The notes beneath the pieces are model-generated. The model saw only the letters and a program-made list of their open reading frames with translations, did not search any database and was not told where the DNA came from. A DNA stretch of 64,000 bases, taken from NCBI GenBank assembly GCA_035771175.1, contig CM069613.1, forward strand, positions 5,762,001 to 5,826,000, given 5' to 3'. This document shows, in pieces, positions 24,253-35,544 of this stretch. The DNA is from Paratinospora sagittata (Eukaryota > Streptophyta > Magnoliopsida > Ranunculales > Menispermaceae). The number at the start of each line of letters is the position of its first letter. The stretch's first letter is position 1. The translations under genes and the position numbers were made by a program.

Positions 24253-25878
24253 TATTAGAGTTTAGAAAAAGATAGAGAAGATTGTTATTTTCCGAAATAA
24301 GCTCAAGTACAGAGCATGTTCTTTCATTATTATACTTATAGAGAAAGATACTTCGTACATACACCTGAGACTACACAATCATACACTCAGAGTTAGTTAG
24401 ACGCTCCTCCTGGACACGTGGTACAATACCATTTGATATGTTACAACTGAATTACAGCTCAGTAACTAACAGCTAAAAGTTTAACTGAAGAACTAACACT
24501 CCAACTGTCAATGCTAAGAGATTGTTGTTGTAACGCCCCGTAAATTGGTTAATAATATATGTTTACTTGTACATATAGTAAGATATATTTATACGCATAT
24601 ACGTATGTGTATTGGCCTTAGAATAGTGAAAATACAAGTATGGTAGGATTATTGATACACTAGAATGTTAGTTGTGTCATAAACTGTCTCATACTTAGAG
24701 AAATTACAAACTGGACCGCAAGGAACGCGCTCCTATGGTGAATTCCAAATAGCGTGATTTTTCAATTTTCTTAATGAACACGCCCCTTCAAGGAGGAAAG
24801 CACTTCTCAAGGGAAAAACAGAGAAGAAAAATCTTCTGGGTAAAGCAAGAACGCGCTCATGCAAAGAGAAGCGTGTTCCTTGAAGCCTGGCAGTGTTTTT
24901 TTAAAAGGTCGGTGAGGCTGTTAGTTGATTTTAAAAACAGAAAACTCGCTCATTTTAGCGACTAAGAAAGGGAAAAGGAAACATGAGCTAGGGATTGTGA
25001 TTCCAAGGTGAGTTTTGCTTCGATTTCAATAAAAATTGTGCAGATTTGTTCATTGTGAAAAGTTGTATAACGTATGTCATTCTTGTAGATTTTTAACGAT
25101 TGAATTTGTGGATTGAGGAAACGTGATTGGAGTTTGGAAGTGTGAATTTTCATGGGCAATTGATAGGTAAATGATTTGTGACTAGAATAGATTTTATTGC
25201 CTTTGATTTGGTGCAAAGATAATGAATTTTCATGGAGGAAAACCCCATCTCTGCAGCTGCAAGCAGCTGAGGGTTTGGGGAGTTTTTCTAGTATTTTTCT
25301 GGGAAATTAATGTATGATCGAGCTGGAAATGAATTGGAGAATAATCAGTTGTTATTTGTATGTAATTTACAGCTAGAATTGTGGATTGAATAGGTGATTT
25401 GAGCGAACTTAAGTGAGCAGCTAGTTTGTCGAGCAATAGGTGTCGTGTTGTTAGTGAGTATTTCGTGACTTTGGTCTTTTATGTAAATGTTTGAGAATAT
25501 TAGAATGTTTAAATACTCTCTTGAGTTATAGTTATGTAAATAACACTATTTATAGTAATTGTATCACATAGATGGGTATGGATGGTTGTATATGGATGTG
25601 TATATGTGGGTTGTAAGGTATACATGATAAACGGAAATGAATGATCATATATATATTGTGTCATGTTTGTCTTTGAGAAAACCAGGTTGTGATATCATGA
25701 ATAAACAAAGAAGACTGTCAAAATCTTGGAAAAAAATTTATGGTATAATTATGATGTCAGGCTGATAAGATACTATGTATGTCGTCATATAACATATATA
25801 GTATTCTGTGCCGATCGTGACGTCACTCATATGGAGTGGGCCACGACAGTTGCCAACACTTGTGACTTAGCTCTATCA
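24253..25878 (-). mobile_element. 3' LTR of element B, split by element (c)
   Basis: The LTR comprises 24253-24528 and 25849-25878, together about 306 bp, against 308 bp for the 5' LTR at 32507-32814. By eye roughly nine positions in ten agree. On the minus strand it starts TGATAGAGC immediately after the tract GAGGGGGGA, which serves as polypurine tract. Confidence 0.85.
24529..25848 (+). mobile_element. Solo LTR (c) inside the 3' LTR of element B
   Basis: A 1320-bp element from TGTAACGCCCCG to GGGCCACGACA interrupts the element B LTR, which resumes directly after it. The flanks are gttgt and gttgc, a 5-bp duplication with one difference. Its right end shares CGATCGTGACGTCAC with elements (a) and (e). 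A GCTAGGGATTG followed by CCAAG/GTGAG near 24985-25010 resembles a leader splice donor also seen in (a). It has no coding domain. Confidence 0.75.
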
Positions 25879-28001
25879 TCCCCCCTCAAGCGGGAAGGCT
25901 TGCAGAAATGGAGCTTGGATTTCAAGTAGAGAAACTAAGGAGAAGACAACACCTTGGTTAGGATGTCACCAATCTGATCATGAGACAGAACGTATCGAAT
26001 TTGAATTTCGCCATAAAGAACCCTATCACGAATATAATGCATATCAATTTCAATATGCTTTGTTCATGCATGAAGAATTGGATTTGCTGCAAGGGCAGCG
26101 GCATTGACATTATCACACCATATCACAGGGGAATGTGGAGACGAAAACCCCAATTCATGAAGACGACCTCTAAGCCATGAGATTTCAGCAGCTATATTGG
26201 CAAGAGGCCGGTACTCACTTTCAGTGCTTGATCTCGCCACTATCGATTGCTTCTTGGATGACCATGAGACAAGGTTAGAACCAAGATAAACGAGATACCC
26301 CCTTGCCCCCCTCCAATTGATTTCCTATCATCAATAGAGCTAGCCCAATCATAATCGGAAAATGCCTCAAGATTTAGTGATGAACGAGGAGTAAATTTGA
26401 GCCCTTCCGAGATGGTTCCTTTTAGATAACGAAGAAGCCTCTTGCAAGCTTGCCAGTGTGTAGATGTAGGTTGATGCATGAATTGGCTTAATTTGTTGAC
26501 AAGAAAAGCAATATCAGGTTTTGTTATGGACAAGTACTGAAGAGCACCAATAGTGCTTCGATAGAGACGAGTATCATGGAATGGTTCACCAGATGATAAG
26601 GATAAGGGAACAAAAGTAAAGGCAGGGGAAGAGATCGATTTGGCACTATCCAAGTTCGTTTTCACCAATTTATCAGCTATGTATTTAGACTTAGATAGGT
26701 AAAGGCCGAAAGTGTCCCTATGGAATTCAACACCTAGAAAATAATGTAAGGATCCCTAGTCCTTTAGAAATAAGGTTGAATTCAACTTGGACACTAAGCT
26801 GGAAATGAGCTTGGAATTAGTTCCTGTCAATAAAATATCATCAACATATACCAAGAGAATAACCAGTTGTGCAGCAGTCCGGAGTATGAATAAAGAGTGA
26901 TCAGACTTGGTATGAATAAAACCCCATGAAATGAAAGTAGTACGTTGCTTATCAAACCATGCACACGGCGCCTGTTTGAGTCCATATAAAGATTTGTTGA
27001 GACGACACACATGAGTGGGCTTTGAAACATCTACAAAGCCTTCCAATTGAGGCATATAAATTGTCTCTAAAAGGGTTTCGTTCAAGAAAGCGTTATTCAC
27101 ATCCAAATGGCGTACATCACACCCCTTTGACACAGCCAAAGCAAGAACAAGACGTATTGTGGTGTGTTTTACAATGAGGTTGAAAGTTTAATCGTAATCA
27201 AATCCGAGAGTTTGGTGGAAACCCTTTGCAACGAGTCAGGCTTTGTATCTTTCAACACTACCATCCGCATGTAACTTTGTTTTAAACACCCATTTGTTGT
27301 CAACCAAGCTCATAAAAGGATGAAACGGTACCAAAACCTAGGTTTTGTTGTGAATGAGAGCAGCAAACTCAGTTGTCATGGCTTGTTTCCAATGAGGAAC
27401 AATGACAACCTTTTTAGTCGTAGCAGGTTCAGATGGAGGAGGAGCAACAAGCGGCGGATGAGAAATAATGAGCAGCATTTTAGACTTCAAAATATTTTTC
27501 TTAGCATGAGTAATCATGGGATGCCCAGAGGAAGAAGTGGTGCCACATGTAGTAGCAAGTGTAGATGATTGTGGTAACATGGTTGATGCACTTTCCTGCT
27601 ATAGAAGAGTTCTATCAGCATCAGAAGATGAGGCGAGAGAGGTATGTAAAACACTCAACCCGTTAGAAAATAAGATAGGAGAGATATCTTCTTGAAGAGA
27701 ATCAGGTACAGCAGCATGAATATATAATGGTTGAGAAGTAGAGAACGACATAGCTGGAAGATTAGTGCAATTATCTGTGTCTTAAGGAATTCTTTAGAAA
27801 ACTCGCAACAAATGGAAAAGACGATTCATAAAAAACTACATTCCAAGAAATATATTATCTTCCCGAGGAGTGGAGACAAATATAACCCTCGTGAGAGCTA
27901 GAATACCCAATAAACACACATATGTCCAATCTAAATTGAAGCTTATTCAAATTGTAGGGACGAAGGTGTGGAAAAGAAGCGCATCCAAAAAACTTGAGCA
28001 T
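25879..28001 (-). pseudogene. Element B: reverse transcriptase and RNase H, broken
   Basis: Minus-strand frames give a copia reverse transcriptase (27139 leftward) with HLDVNNAFLN, SLYGLKQAP and the catalytic YVDD near 26845. The connection domain follows with KPDIAFLVNKLSQFMHQP, then RNase H with ASSIDD and a tail ending in LEGG just before the LTR. A stop at 26756-26758, a shift near 26300 and others break it. A proline and serine-rich linker from integrase to reverse transcriptase lies at about 27340-27990. The left end overlaps the polypurine tract. Confidence 0.85.
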
Positions 28002-28013
28002 AGAATAATTCAG

Positions 28014-28215
28014 CATGCCTATCAAGGCATTGGCTCAATGGTTTGAGTAGAGCGGCAAAAGATGTTGTCTGAGGCAATGGTCTAAAGTTTGAGCCTTAGA
28101 TTGGCAAGATTAATCCCCTGGTTTATCCTGGACTAATGCGCGGTGGGTGCATGTAGGTCCAAGTGCACTAGTCTGGCGTAAACAAGGATACCACCGCTTC
28201 AAAAAAAAGAATAAA
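28014..28215 (+). mobile_element. tRNA-derived SINE inserted in element B pol
   Basis: A segment of about 200 bp is flanked by agaataattcag (28002-28013) and agaataattcgg (28216-28227), a 12-bp duplication with one difference. It opens with a polymerase III A-box-like TGGCTCAATGGTTTGAG and has a B-box-like aGTTTGAGCC about 50 bases on. It ends in an A-rich tail. Together these define a tRNA-derived SINE mobilised by LINE machinery. It interrupts the element B reading frame between integrase and reverse transcriptase. Confidence 0.8.
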
Positions 28216-28227
28216 AGAATAATTCGG

Positions 28228-29739
28228 CACATGATTAGACACCACTTAATAAGGTGAAATATTCGTAAGTACTGGAGTAGGTAGTCGGTTTATAAGAAAA
28301 ATCGCAGTAGAAAAAGCAATCCACCAAAATTCAATGGGCATTGATGCATGAACAAGTAATGTGAGACTTGTTTTTACTATATGACAATGTTTTCGCTCAG
28401 TATCATTTTATTGATGAACACGAGGACAAGGATGTTGAAAATGAATACCTTCATCATCTAGCACTTTTAGGAATGGTCGAAATTCACCACCCCAATCCAA
28501 TTGCACAGCTTTAATCTTTGTACCAAACTGATTCTCAACTTGCTTTTTGAAGGATTGGAAAACAGATAGTGCTTGAGATTTGAGTTCCATAGGATATATC
28601 CAAGTAAATCGACTATAATCATCTACAAAATGAATGTAATACCAAAGTCCTTCCCTTGATAAAAATGGAGCAGGCCCCAAACATTCATGTGAATTAAATC
28701 AAGAACATGTGAGGTTTTAGTTGAAGCAGAGCTCTTACCCTTTTGACAAGCAACACAAAATAATCGATTATCATTTAAAGGAGTTTCCCCAATCTTATTC
28801 ATAATATCAAGAACCGTTTTAGCCTTAGGATGGCCTAACCTATGGTTCCATGTGTTAACACTTGTAGTAGAAAAGACATTTGGAGAAACATAATCTTTAT
28901 TATCAAATAAGTTGTGTACAAGTGTGTTCATATACACACACGGATCAATACTTCCATTACAGGTCATGGACTTAGAATCTGCTATACCTGAACTTGCACA
29001 AGAAACATCAGCAGCAGTAAAGAAACTTTAGCAGCTACCAGCAACAAGACCGATTGTGTATAGCCTTCCTTTAAGCATCCCTTGGAGCAATATTTTCCTT
29101 GAAGTTTTGTCATTCACATAACAACAATTTGAGTGAAATTCAACTATCACAGTATTATCATTTGTTAACTTGGAGACGTTTATCCGATTTTTTGTGATTT
29201 TAGGAACTTGAAGAATAAAATCAAGAACCAACGTAGATGAAGATGTAGATAAAAAAAGAAGAACCAATATGTGAAATATCCAACTGCTTCCCATTGCTAA
29301 CAGCAATGCGCTCAAATCCATTGTAATCAAAGGCCAAATTCAGGTTATTAAAATCATAGGTAACATGATTTGTAGCTCCACTGTTCGCATACCAATTCGA
29401 ATCATTAAAAACCTCAGGTGTTGTAACATACGCAGTTGGAGAATATGTAGACAGTTGAGCATTCTTCCCAGGATTCTGAGATTGTGGTGGAGCTCCTTGA
29501 AAATTGGGATCATACTTATAGAAACAAATATAAGTAGAATGTCCAACCTTGAAGCAAAATTGACATATCAACTTGTTTCCATAGCATCTCCCCCTCCACG
29601 AAAACCACCTCAATGGTACCATTAAAGTTAGAAGGATTACTTTTCTGTTCCATTACATTTGCAGGCATAGGTTGAGAGGTTTTTGAAACCAGATCATTTT
29701 CACTATGCAACCTCTCCAGTCAATTTTCATGACTCATCA
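28228..29739 (-). pseudogene. Element B: gag C-terminus, protease and integrase, broken
   Basis: From 29739 leftward the minus strand shows a gag segment SHENxLERL and a perfect CCHC knuckle CQFCFKVGHSTYIC near 29550. A protease site reads WYANSGATNHV, in which the catalytic Asp of the family is Asn. The integrase zinc finger follows (NHRLGHPKAK, then FCVACQKGKS). In the integrase core the first catalytic Asp is also Asn (LIHMNVWG near 28700). The second, in DWGGEF, and a Glu in NDTERKH are present. Several shifts and stops occur. Confidence 0.85.
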
Positions 29740-31981
29740 TGTGGCGTCCCCACACCCCGGACCACCAACCCTACAGGGAATAGCGTGCGGAATGCCGAGA
29801 CGGGACGCCCGGCGTAGGCATCTCCAACCACCCCTCAACCCACATGAGGTGGTTGAGACCCTACTAGCCTTATCTAAAACAATCCTACCATCCATAATAA
29901 TTCAAGACAAGATAAATCCATAAAAAATCCACAATCCCAACAGTCCATCAAGATGGACATTACACATAAAGATCTAAAAACCACGGGTACAAAAAACAAA
30001 AAACAATCACCATATACCCTTATGGCCTATCTATCAAGTCCCAACTCACCAAATACTACAAAAGTGATAAGTGATATAATTACATAGTCCAAATTATGTT
30101 TACATCATAATTAAAACAAAGTTCACAAAAAAAATGCCTCATAACTCACGTTGAGGCCTTAAACTCTACGCCAGCAAGGCCCTCAAGAGATGACTACTTT
30201 CTTGCCCTTATCCTGAACAGAAGGACCTGAAAAAAGAAAATGAGGATAAGCCAATGGTGCCCAGTGAATAGAATTCAGATATGTCATCATTACTCATCAA
30301 TAAAATATCATGTATGCATGTCAATGTGTAAAATGATTTAAAGCTCATAACATATGGATGTCAAGCATTTATAATAAAATTCGATGCAAGTAAAAGCCTA
30401 TCATTTGGATTCCACATTTCATATGCATTGAGGTTATTAGTCCACGTCTATTTTAGAGTATCATTCTCATTCCCCATCCTCAAATACTTACTTTCTAAAA
30501 TGTTAAGTCTCCCTACTAGCCAGATAGATGAGCCAAACCAAGGTCATAAGGTTTTCTTAAATTAATGCATCATTCAAACCATTAGAACACATTCATGCTT
30601 TCAATATAAAACATATAAGTAATATGATGACATAAAATATTTAAACATAAATGAAGTCTACTCACAACCAAGCCTCACGAGAGTATCTAACCACACACGA
30701 TAACCAAACCGAATCAACCAAAATTAAGATCCTGAAATAATCATCATCACCCATACATATATCAAATTCCTATGGTCAACCACATAGACATGTACATCAA
30801 CCTTAAATCAGACCACATATAAACAATACGCCTAAATCTCATTTAATTACCACATACAACACAAAAATACATGCCTTAGGCCTCAAATGCCTAATTCCCA
30901 CTCATAAATCACTCAATTCATCAAAAATATTGATTTTCCATCCTTAGGCATAAATATGCCCAAATTGGAGAATTTGGTCACAAGTTGGCATAACTCTTGA
31001 CATGGTCACCACCACCTAATCAGTAGCATAATCAACCCTAATCATGCTTAATTAGACATAAATTGCATCAATTCAATAATTCTAGGTCAAAAGCATCAAA
31101 AGCCCTAAAATATGAAATTTTCCATACTTAGGCCAGATTGTCGATTTATACTAGGTCACCATGTTCAGCCGTGTATATCACTAATTTTGCATCATGGGTT
31201 CATCAACAATGGCAACTAGGTCAACATAGTTGACATGCAAGACTTGTTCTCAACTCTAGGTCAAGGAACCAAGTAAAGGTCGTTTATACTAAACCCTATG
31301 ATTTCTCTATGGAAATCTCTAACAAAATGCATGGATCAGTTTCTAGCATCCATAAGCCTAACATAGATGACATGCAAGCTATTTGAGAAATTCTAAGGCC
31401 ATGAACCAAGGGTAGGTCCATTTACAAAGAGTTCCACCAAATCCAAGAGAGAAATTGGGAAAAATGGCATTAATGGCCTCCATTCAACACCAGGGTACAT
31501 AAAAACATACATGCAAAGGAACCCTAGGTCTGAAACACCCATAACTGAAAATCCATAGCATTCCTTAGGTCAAAATACAGCTCATTTGCGCAAATGAAAG
31601 AGACTAATGGAAGAAAAATGGGAAATCATATCACCTTGGGTGAGATTTGAGCAAGGGACCTCAAAAACCCTAACTTTTCTCCACTATATCTCCTCTACAC
31701 CCTTTTCCCTTTCTTCTCCAAGTCAAAAACATGCAAATGACCAAAAATTAGGCGTACATTGCTTAAATACTCAAAATTGGGCCCACACACAAAAATCTGT
31801 CAAAAAACTGCATTTTTCAGGCATGGAGCGCGCTCCACTCTGGGCCAAAATTTTCAAACTTCATTTCGTCATTGCGCACTCAATACACATCAGAATTTCG
31901 CGTATAGCCAGACATTTTCTATGTAAAAATGCATTCCGGACTCATTTCTAATGTCCCCAAGTCCATTTGACAGACCCCACA
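29740..31981 (-). mobile_element. Solo-LTR-like element (d) inside element B gag
   Basis: The element starts TGTGGCGTCCCC and is clearly homologous to the first part of element (b), sharing ggaatRgcgtgcggaatgcc near the start and the caccatgttcagccRtgtat region near 31160. It diverges from (b) beyond about 31230. The probable right end is gaccccaca at 31981. No matching duplication is found (catca on the left, taatg on the right). About 40 codons of gag expected between the two flanks are missing. Confidence 0.65.
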
Positions 31982-32476
31982 TAATGTTATTTCATCAACA
32001 TTGTAACCAGCAGATATCAAACTATCCACTATTGATCTCATTTTATCACAAAAATTAGATATCAAAAAATTACCTTTCTGAAGTGTCTACATCTGCGTCG
32101 TCAATTGTAGAACTTTGGCTTTAGACTGATTTACAGAGGAACGTTCCAATGCACTCCATACAGATCCAACAGTGTTATAGTGAACAACCATGCAAAGAAT
32201 TCCCTCGATCATCGACGAACGCAACCAACTTAATAACAGTTGATCATTGCGTTTCCAAATTGCAAAATCTGGATTTGTTGATCCATCCTCAAGATGTTGA
32301 TTTGGTGGTGCAATTTTGCCAAGAAGTAGGCCATCAAGGCCATGGCCAATAACAACAGGGAGGACTTGTGATTTCCATAATAGGAAATTCATTTGATCAA
32401 GCTTGACCGATAATGAGGCATTCAGAGAGTTTGAGAATGGAGTAGAACTCCCTTGATTCCCACACGAAGTTGCCAT
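31982..32476 (-). pseudogene. Element B: gag N-terminal part
   Basis: The minus-strand frame from the ATG at 32476 encodes a copia gag with LDQMNFLLWKSQVLPV and GHGLDGLLLG, the typical opening of one plant copia lineage. It continues through a stop at 32087-32089 to a segment KMRSIVDSLISAGYNVDE, where element (d) interrupts it. The start lies about 20 bp downstream of the primer-binding site. Confidence 0.85.
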
Positions 32477-32494
32477 AGACTTTCGTCTTTCAGT

Positions 32495-32506
32495 GCTCTG
32501 ATACCA
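32495..32506 (-). other. Primer-binding site of element B
   Basis: The minus strand reads TGGTATCAGAGC directly after the LTR end CTCTGACA. It is complementary to initiator tRNA-Met and confirms that 32507-32814 is the 5' LTR. Confidence 0.9.
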
Positions 32507-32814
32507 TGTCAGAGTTTAGAAAAAGATAGAGAAGATTGTTATTTTTTGAAACAAACTCAAGTATAGAGCATGTTGTTTCCCTGTTATATTTATAGAGAAA
32601 GATACTTCGTACATACACCTGAGACTACCCAATCATACACTCAGAGTTAGTTAGACGCTCCTCCTGGACACGAGGTACAGTACCATTTGATATGTTACAA
32701 CTGAATTACAGCTCAGTAACTAACAACTAACAGTTAACAGCTTAACTGAAGAACTAACACTCCAACTGTCAATGCTAACAAATTGTTGCTGACACTTGTA
32801 ACTTAGCTCTATCA
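32507..32814 (-). mobile_element. 5' LTR of element B
   Basis: A 308-bp LTR, minus orientation, from TGATAGAGC to CTCTGACA. It aligns along its full length with the split 3' LTR at 24253-25878. A TATA-like tatatttatagagaaag lies near 32590. It is followed by the gactc duplication. Confidence 0.9.
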
Positions 32815-34320
32815 GACTCAAACTAGAAACCTTCATTTTTATACATAGAGTTCAATTCAACTTTCATGCATGACATCTCTACCTCCGGAGAGTGTGGGGT
32901 TGAGTTCACGCCAAGTAGTCTCCCTAACATTTCCTTAGTCTTTTTGACCTCTTATGCATTTTAACTCCCGGGCACGTACTTTAAGTCTCTTTGTCAAATT
33001 ATGAACATACCCGCACTTCTTTTTTCTGGCAAATATGAATGCACCCACATTAGAATATGTTTTTAATTCATCTATCATGTGAAATTAATATTGTACATGT
33101 AAAAATTGAGATGCATTTTTTCAAAGAAAGAAAATTGAGAAACATGAAAGTGTTGCTAAACTGAAAAATTCAAGCTTATCCATTAAACATATATACAAGA
33201 ACATTGCAATTCCCGTAGCTACTACCATTAAAACATCTAAAAATGCTTGAAGCCAAAAAAAAAAAACAAAGAATTCTCATCTGTTGGGTCTTCATCGTTT
33301 GTCATTGCCAAATCAAACGTTGAAAGCATAAGAAGCATTTTCATTGGTTCCCAATGATTACCCCCATGACCAGGGGCAGTGCGCCTACATTATATGGTTG
33401 GGAAGTGGGAATTGGAACGACAAACAGGGCACTAGGGGAGATAATGTCACCTATGGGATTGAATTAGAGGACAAAATGGAGCTATAGAACCGGCATACTT
33501 CATTATGGCAACAATTAAGATCAATTTTAAACAATAACATACTCATATGGCTGCAAGCTATTATAAAAAAAAAAATCTATAAATATCACTTAATCTAATG
33601 TAATTTATCTTATATGGCTTGAACTTTATTTAGTTACCTCCAAAGGTGGGGTCCACTAGTTGAGCGATCAATGCTCTGACAATAACCAATGATCGAGTTG
33701 CATGCAATACTGGTGACTTTTGGTAAAGTGGCATATCTACGTTATGGGTTCCATCTGCAAGGGTACCCTATGCATTAACCCTAACATAAGAACTATAGTG
33801 CAGGTATTCTCCTGTGGGTGTGCACAAGTACAATATTCCCTGCTGGATATAGAACTAACTCTCCTTATAACCCTTTTTTACACCCAAAAAAATCAACTTT
33901 TGTTACTCATTCTTTGATATAGAGATTATAATATCATGATTTTGTAATAGATCTTGATTTATTTGTCGTTAAATACTTTGCTTTACGGTAGGTTTCGGTT
34001 TTTACCAATAGACTTCGTGCCCTATCTTTGGTAAGTATATTGTTTTTTTTTTTTTAATTTTATTTGTTGAGGATGGGTTGTTCTTAAGAATTAATGTTGG
34101 CCTTAACTTCCTCGTTTACTTTGGGTCGTGATCCGGTATAATTTTTTATATCCAGAAATTTAAAAATAGCAAAAACTTGTTTGGTTCAAAAAATTTCGAA
34201 AAAAGCTTTTTACTTTCTTTTTTTTTGTTGAGAAAACAGGTTGTTTTCCTGAATACAATAAAAAGTCATTTTCTAAATTTTTTCTTTTTAAATCGTATTA
34301 TTATTTTTAAATCGCGATCC
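32815..34320. other. End of element A and uncharacterised sequence
   Basis: About 32820-32880 on the minus strand still shows a copia-like NSMYKNE segment that belongs upstream of the reverse transcriptase of element A, now frameshifted. Beyond that no gene or clear repeat was recognised; the sequence is AT-rich with T-runs. Confidence 0.45.
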
Positions 34321-34531
34321 ACCACGTAGGGCCCAATGACATGATTACCCTTGAAAAAAAAAATTATTTCACAAATGCCATCCATACAAAAATATTGTCA
34401 GGATTGCCTTAATTTACTGTTCATAACCCAGTCAGCGTGCTAAACAAGCGCCACGTCGGCGCGGAGGTGGCATTTTTTTTAAGTGAAGAGAAGGCGTCTT
34501 TTTCCCTTCAAATTTTTTTTTTTACAAGTGC

Positions 34532-34566
34532 AAGGGAAGGCGTCTTTTCAAAAGACGCCTTCCCTT
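34532..34566. repeat. Perfect 35-bp hairpin, left side of the Mutator-like element
   Basis: Arms aagggaaggcgtctttt and their exact inverse surround a single c. A lone arm of the same sequence (agaaggcgtcttttt) stands about 45 bp to its left. Confidence 0.9.
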
Positions 34567-35413
34567 AAATTTTTTTTTTACGTTCTTATTGCAGGTTCAT
34601 TCCCAACACAACACGAAGAGGAAGAAGAAGAAAGACATAAAGAAGATTGAATCGAAGTAATTCATAAGAAGTCCATTGCAAAACATCAATCGTAATCTCT
34701 GCAATTAATACTACAATTTGATGACGAATCCTTTTTTTTTCAATCAAGTGTCGTCGTATTTGCATTAATGATTGATTCCTCGCATTTTTTTCTAATCTTC
34801 TTCATCTTCTTAATTTTCTGGGTTTTTATTTTTTCTTTGAATTAGTACTGTAGTTGCATATAAGAATCGTGGGTAGGTGGCAAATTTTTCAGAAATGGGT
34901 TGGAATTAGTGTGGGTTGCATCTTTTTTTTTTCTGTTCCATTTTTCAGAAATGGGCAGTTTCAGTTTCAGTTTTGCTCTGAAATCAATAGCTTCCTGAAT
35001 GAAATAGCAAAATCATTTTCCCTTTTCTTCTTTTCTCTGATTCTGTATAGAAACTTTGGAACAAAGTAGGAAAAAATTACAGAAAGAAGGTCTACAAAAG
35101 TTGGGTTTTTTTTGCCCTTTTCTTTTGAAATCTTTGTGCTAGCTACTAGAAGAAGAAGAAGAAGAAGATTTGAGATATAATGGAAGGCAATAACAGAAGA
35201 TTTTTTTGCTCAAATTTGCAGTAATTTCCTTTAAGCTAAACGATGAAGATTCCCAATACGGAATTGTTTGGAGATAAGAGAACAACCCAAATCCACAATA
35301 ATCAAGACATACCTTGGCAAATGATTCGGCAAGGTGCCCATATTCATCGACCTGAGTTGATTAATCCTCTTCAAAGATGAATGACTCCAAATCGATGTTT
35401 TAGAAATTTTGAA

Positions 35414-35444
35414 GGGAAGGCGTCTTTTGAAAAGACGCCTTCCC
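35414..35444. repeat. Perfect 31-bp hairpin, right side of the Mutator-like element
   Basis: Arms gggaaggcgtctttt and their exact inverse surround a single g. A partial arm (gggagacgccttcc) follows at about 35469. Confidence 0.9.
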
Positions 35445-35507
35445 GTCACTTAAAAAAAAAAATTTAAAGGGAGACGCCTTCCTTTCACTTGAAAAAAAAA
35501 ATACTAT

Positions 35508-35544
35508 GAAGGGAAGGCGTCTTTTCAAAAGACGCCTTCCCTTC
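35508..35544. repeat. Perfect 37-bp hairpin, right side of the Mutator-like element
   Basis: Arms gaagggaaggcgtctttt and their exact inverse surround a single c. It is the third member of the same hairpin family and borders the right inverted repeat. Confidence 0.9.

Larger units (their letters stand above)
24253..32814 (-). mobile_element. Ty1/copia element B, complete but decayed and multiply interrupted
   Basis: The element has two LTRs, a tRNA-Met primer site, gag, protease, integrase, reverse transcriptase, RNase H and a polypurine tract, all on the minus strand. Both ends are flanked by gactc (24248-24252 and 32815-32819), its target-site duplication in element A. It was later hit by solo LTR (c) in the 3' LTR, element (d) in gag and a SINE in pol. 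The left LTR terminus reads ta instead of tg, a single transition. Confidence 0.9.

Noticed and set aside
31607..31951. Plus-strand frame of 114 codons
   Set aside because: It lies within solo-LTR-like element (d), antisense to it, and shows no domain or conservation with element (b).
34532..35544. Hairpins considered as transcription terminators
   Set aside because: Bacterial-type terminators do not apply to plant nuclear DNA, and the hairpins belong to a transposon.
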